From Chlorops oryzae (Eukaryota > Arthropoda > Insecta > Diptera > Chloropidae), in the NCBI GenBank assembly GCA_020466095.1, contig CM035806.1:169573871-169637870 (forward strand): a DNA stretch of 64,000 nt, written 5' to 3'. Shown here one piece after another: positions 61,561 to 64,000 of this stretch. A model generated the notes under the pieces. That model ran no database searches. It worked only from the letters and a program-made list of their open reading frames with translations, and was not told where the DNA came from. Numbering within the stretch: position 1 is the stretch's first letter; every line of letters begins with the position of its first letter. Made by a program: the position numbers and the translations under genes.

Positions 61561-62032
61561 GAGACGGTTGATCAGAATGCGAACTTATACGTCTAAGCGA
61601 ATTTGAACATAAAAAGTAACTGTTTTTCAACTGTTCATTTGACTGCCTTTTTCAGTGCATTTAACGCGGAATACAGTTTTTTTTGACCACTCTTACTTTA
61701 ACTGTTCTAAGTAGTTGATTTAACTGTTGTTATTTCTCTCGGTGTACTCTGATTGCATGAATGTTTAAATTAAGGAAGTTAGCTTGAAAATATAAATTGT
61801 AGAAGTCATGTGAGCCGTAATGGTAATGTTGGCTATTAATTCGCCAGTTGGAGAAAAAGTTTGGCTGTTTTAGAGGTATTTTCATATGTTTAGCGACTTC
61901 TCTTACTGGCAGCCCTGCTCACTGCGACTGTCAATCAGTTGTTTGCCAAATTATCAACAAAAGAGCTTTTACGCATAACCAATACAATCGCACAAATTGC
62001 AAACATTCACATTGCCCACCTCTGACCTAAAA

Positions 62033-63080
62033 ACACAATCAGTATTGCCCCGGATATAAGAATCGCCCGCTTAAGTGAAATGATCCAAGGGGGTACTATA
62101 GTTATTACTGATCATCATCTACACGCAGATGTTTGGGTGAGTAGACGAACGCTAAAGTGTGGTTAATGCTTTGGCTTCTCTGATGATGTCTCTCTCAATA
62201 ATTTATATACATATAACTTTCATATCAAAGGAGTTGAGCAATCTTGCCGATATTTTATGTGCGTGCGCACGGGGACATCAGTAAGAGCACGCTCGAAAAA
62301 TGAGGCGAACGTGAAAACACGTTTGCCAACTTTGAGTGGGCGTAGCAAAAAAAAGTAGGCGTGGCAGCGTTACGACATTAAACTTTTCCAACAGTAAGTA
62401 AGCTATGTTCCGAATTTGAACAATGTGGGTTCAAAATTGTGGGATTTGGTTCCATTTGGGGGGTTGGGGTGGTTTGATTTCTAAATATTTTTTTTCCAAT
62501 TTCATAGAAATTTTTGCAAAGAAACGTCCATGCCAAATTTCAGTGTTCTAGGACAACTCCTTCTGTCATTTACCAAGAAATGTATGGCGGCAAAGAGTGT
62601 AGAACAACAAGATCCAGATCCATGGCAAGAGAAACAATGGCCTCCAGATGTTTCAATAAAATTTTACGAGCAAAACCGAAGTCGATTATGGTGTTTAGAG
62701 TTCAGGATGTAGGCTTATAACAAAAGTAGCTGAGCGTTGATTTTGTTGGCTTAAGCAGTCCTTAAAAGGTTTCTTTTTTTTTTTTTTTTGTTTGCTGGAT
62801 GGGATGGAGGTGTTGGGAATCTTCAAAAGATACGACTTCTCCAGGTTTAGCCGCATGCACGATTCTTATGACATTGCCTATGTACTAAACCCTACCACCT
62901 TCAGCTCTTCAACCATTCACCCCACAGAATTGCGCTCACTATTTATTCAAGGGGCTGGTGGTACTCTTGCCTTCTTTCACAAATGCTGATGCACCACCTA
63001 CAGTGTTCTGTTGTATTTACTTTTGCACTATGCGAAGTTTTTTCGTAGCAGGCACGTGAAGAGAGTTTTCTTTTTTTTTT
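62033..63080. other. Non-coding; generic fly repeats
   Basis: GTGGGCGTAGCAAAAAAAAG and GTAGGCGTGGCAG near 62335-62368 are of a type common in dispersed fly repeats. No gene is recognised. Confidence 0.45.
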
Positions 63081-64000
63081 CTAAATCTTTTTTTTTTTTG
63101 CATAAGCAAATCTTAATCTTAATATTCCAATTCTCCAACAGTTTTCATCGAATTCCTTTTGAAAAACTTCAAAATGGTTTTGGCATACTTCAAAAAAACT
63201 CTTCACTTGGATTTTGGAGAAGCATATTTTCATCCAGGTAGTTTTTAACTCAATAAACTCTTCTGAAATGTTAAGCTGGCTATTGTGAATTTTCTTTAAA
63301 TACTCATCGCATTGATCAGATTCCAATTTCCTAACAGCTTTGGTGCTTAAGGAATACCCAGAGAAGTATCTTTCAGCGGCACTCTTCGCAAAGTTTTGAA
63401 TGTGGCTTTCATCATTTTCATCTATTGTGGACGCTGTTGAATATTTCATAGTACATGCCGCTTCTTGTGATTTTCCACTGTTGAAGTCCGTTATATTCCA
63501 ATCTAGATCAATTTCTTCACATTCCTCTTCGGCGCTATTTTTGTTTTTCACCTAGTTCTGCCGCACTATTCTCATCGACATCAATCTTGCTGTTAAATAA
63601 TGAACTTCTCTGGCCAATCGGTTGGAGTTGTTGCCGATCTTTGACCTAGAAACTGCAAACGGGTTTTCGATACAATCCTGATTATAACGGCCTGGCATAA
63701 CGAATGTGACCTCAGGCAATCCCAAGAGCTCTCTGGACAAGGCTATAACAGCTTGCAGTTCATTTTTGAGTCCTGAGATGCATCGCAATAAGGGCGCATT
63801 TATTGGTTGTAATGTTTTCAGGAATTCAATACTCTCCAACATTTTTACAATTTTTCCATTTGTTTTCGTAATGAGGTGTTCGTTAGGATTGCTCGTGGTT
63901 GTTCTATACTCTTTGCAGCCGGCCGTCGGCCCGGTAAGAGATTCCGCACTGCACGTGTCAATGTTCACTGCGACCTCTACTTCAAAAACATATAAATAGA
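63081..64000 (-). pseudogene. P-element/THAP9-like transposase, C-terminal part, with an in-frame TAG; open at right edge
   Basis: The minus-strand frame is open from the window edge to TAG (63552-63554) and, in the same frame, continues to 63081. The upstream part contains LRCISGLKNELQAVIALSRE and then RYNQDCIENPFAV. This is close to the LNQDxLENxFGxIR motif that marks the end of the RNase-H-like region of P-element and THAP9 transposases. The downstream part has SAAERYFSGYSLSTKAVRKL, CDEYL and FIELKT. This is the pattern of the P-element C-terminal domain (xxYVAGYhxxKL...C..C...L..LK). A single nonsense codon separates them, so the copy is probably dead unless read through. THAP and GTP-binding parts, if present, are beyond 64000. 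Confidence 0.75.

Larger units (their letters stand above)
60880..61744. mobile_element. CACCGAGAGAAA-family TIR element nested in the hAT-like element
   Basis: CACCGAGAGAAA (60880-60891) and TTTCTCTCGGTG (61733-61744) with TA on both sides. Sub-terminal AACTG/AACCG repeats such as TTAACTG and CAGTTAAA occur in both arms. It carries two tRNA-like modules on the minus strand (61206-61268, 61487-61560). Confidence 0.82.
60655..62024. mobile_element. hAT-like element with perfect 8-bp duplication and a nested insertion
   Basis: Ends CAGAGATGGGCCAG (60655-60668) and TTGCCCACCTCTG (62012-62024) are near-perfect inverted repeats of the common hAT form. Both are followed outward by the identical octamer ACCTAAAA (60647-60654 and 62025-62032). 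Without the nested element (60880-61744) it would be about 500 bp. No transposase. Confidence 0.92.

Noticed and set aside
62514..62720. Overlapping 60-68-codon frames
   Set aside because: Short, in two frames, no conserved motif; near generic dispersed repeats.

Overview
The window is a piece of an insect genome, most likely a higher (schizophoran) fly. It is AT-rich, full of simple repeats and small DNA transposons, and holds one host gene on the + strand: the 3' part of Tet, the fly ten-eleven-translocation dioxygenase. A mariner almost identical to horn-fly Himar1 and a P-element-like transposase fit a dipteran host. I cannot name the species; the structure would suit a tephritid or muscoid fly.

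Layout. 1-40989 contains no supported host exon and is best read as part of a very long Tet intron. It carries inverted-repeat elements (pogo/Tigger-like, hAT-like, Transib-like, PIF/Harbinger-like and unclassified MITEs), long GA/CT tracts (2.7, 6.4, 10.9 and 26.2 kb), an ATTC-type satellite (24.2-25.1 kb), two TTAAC pentanucleotide arrays (30.0-30.8 and 36.0-36.3 kb) and a Himar1-like mariner (32.5-33.7 kb, minus strand). 40990-54453 holds seven Tet exons with good GT-AG boundaries: two Q-rich exons, one giant exon (45747-48507), then the Cys-rich and double-stranded beta-helix catalytic exons (48601-54453). The Fe(II) ligands (HRD and a distal His) and the 2-oxoglutarate Arg are all present. 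The catalytic domain is split by a low-complexity insert of roughly 690 residues. The introns of this part hold a second Transib-like element, two related hAT-like elements, a LINE fragment and another TIR element.

54454-60654 is the 3' flank or 3' UTR, AT-rich, with a pogo-like element and long AT microsatellites. 60655-62024 is a hAT-like element with an intact 8-bp target duplication and a second TIR element nested in it. 63081-64000 is the C-terminal part of a P-element/THAP9-like transposase on the minus strand, broken by an in-frame TAG and running off the right edge.

Main points of interest: two same-family Transib-like elements in opposite orientation, with canonical CACAGTG ends and 5-bp CG-rich duplications; tRNA-like modules inside three different TIR elements; a 69-nt Tet intron that is open in frame; and two apparent frame breaks in Tet, both at or near short-repeat tracts.
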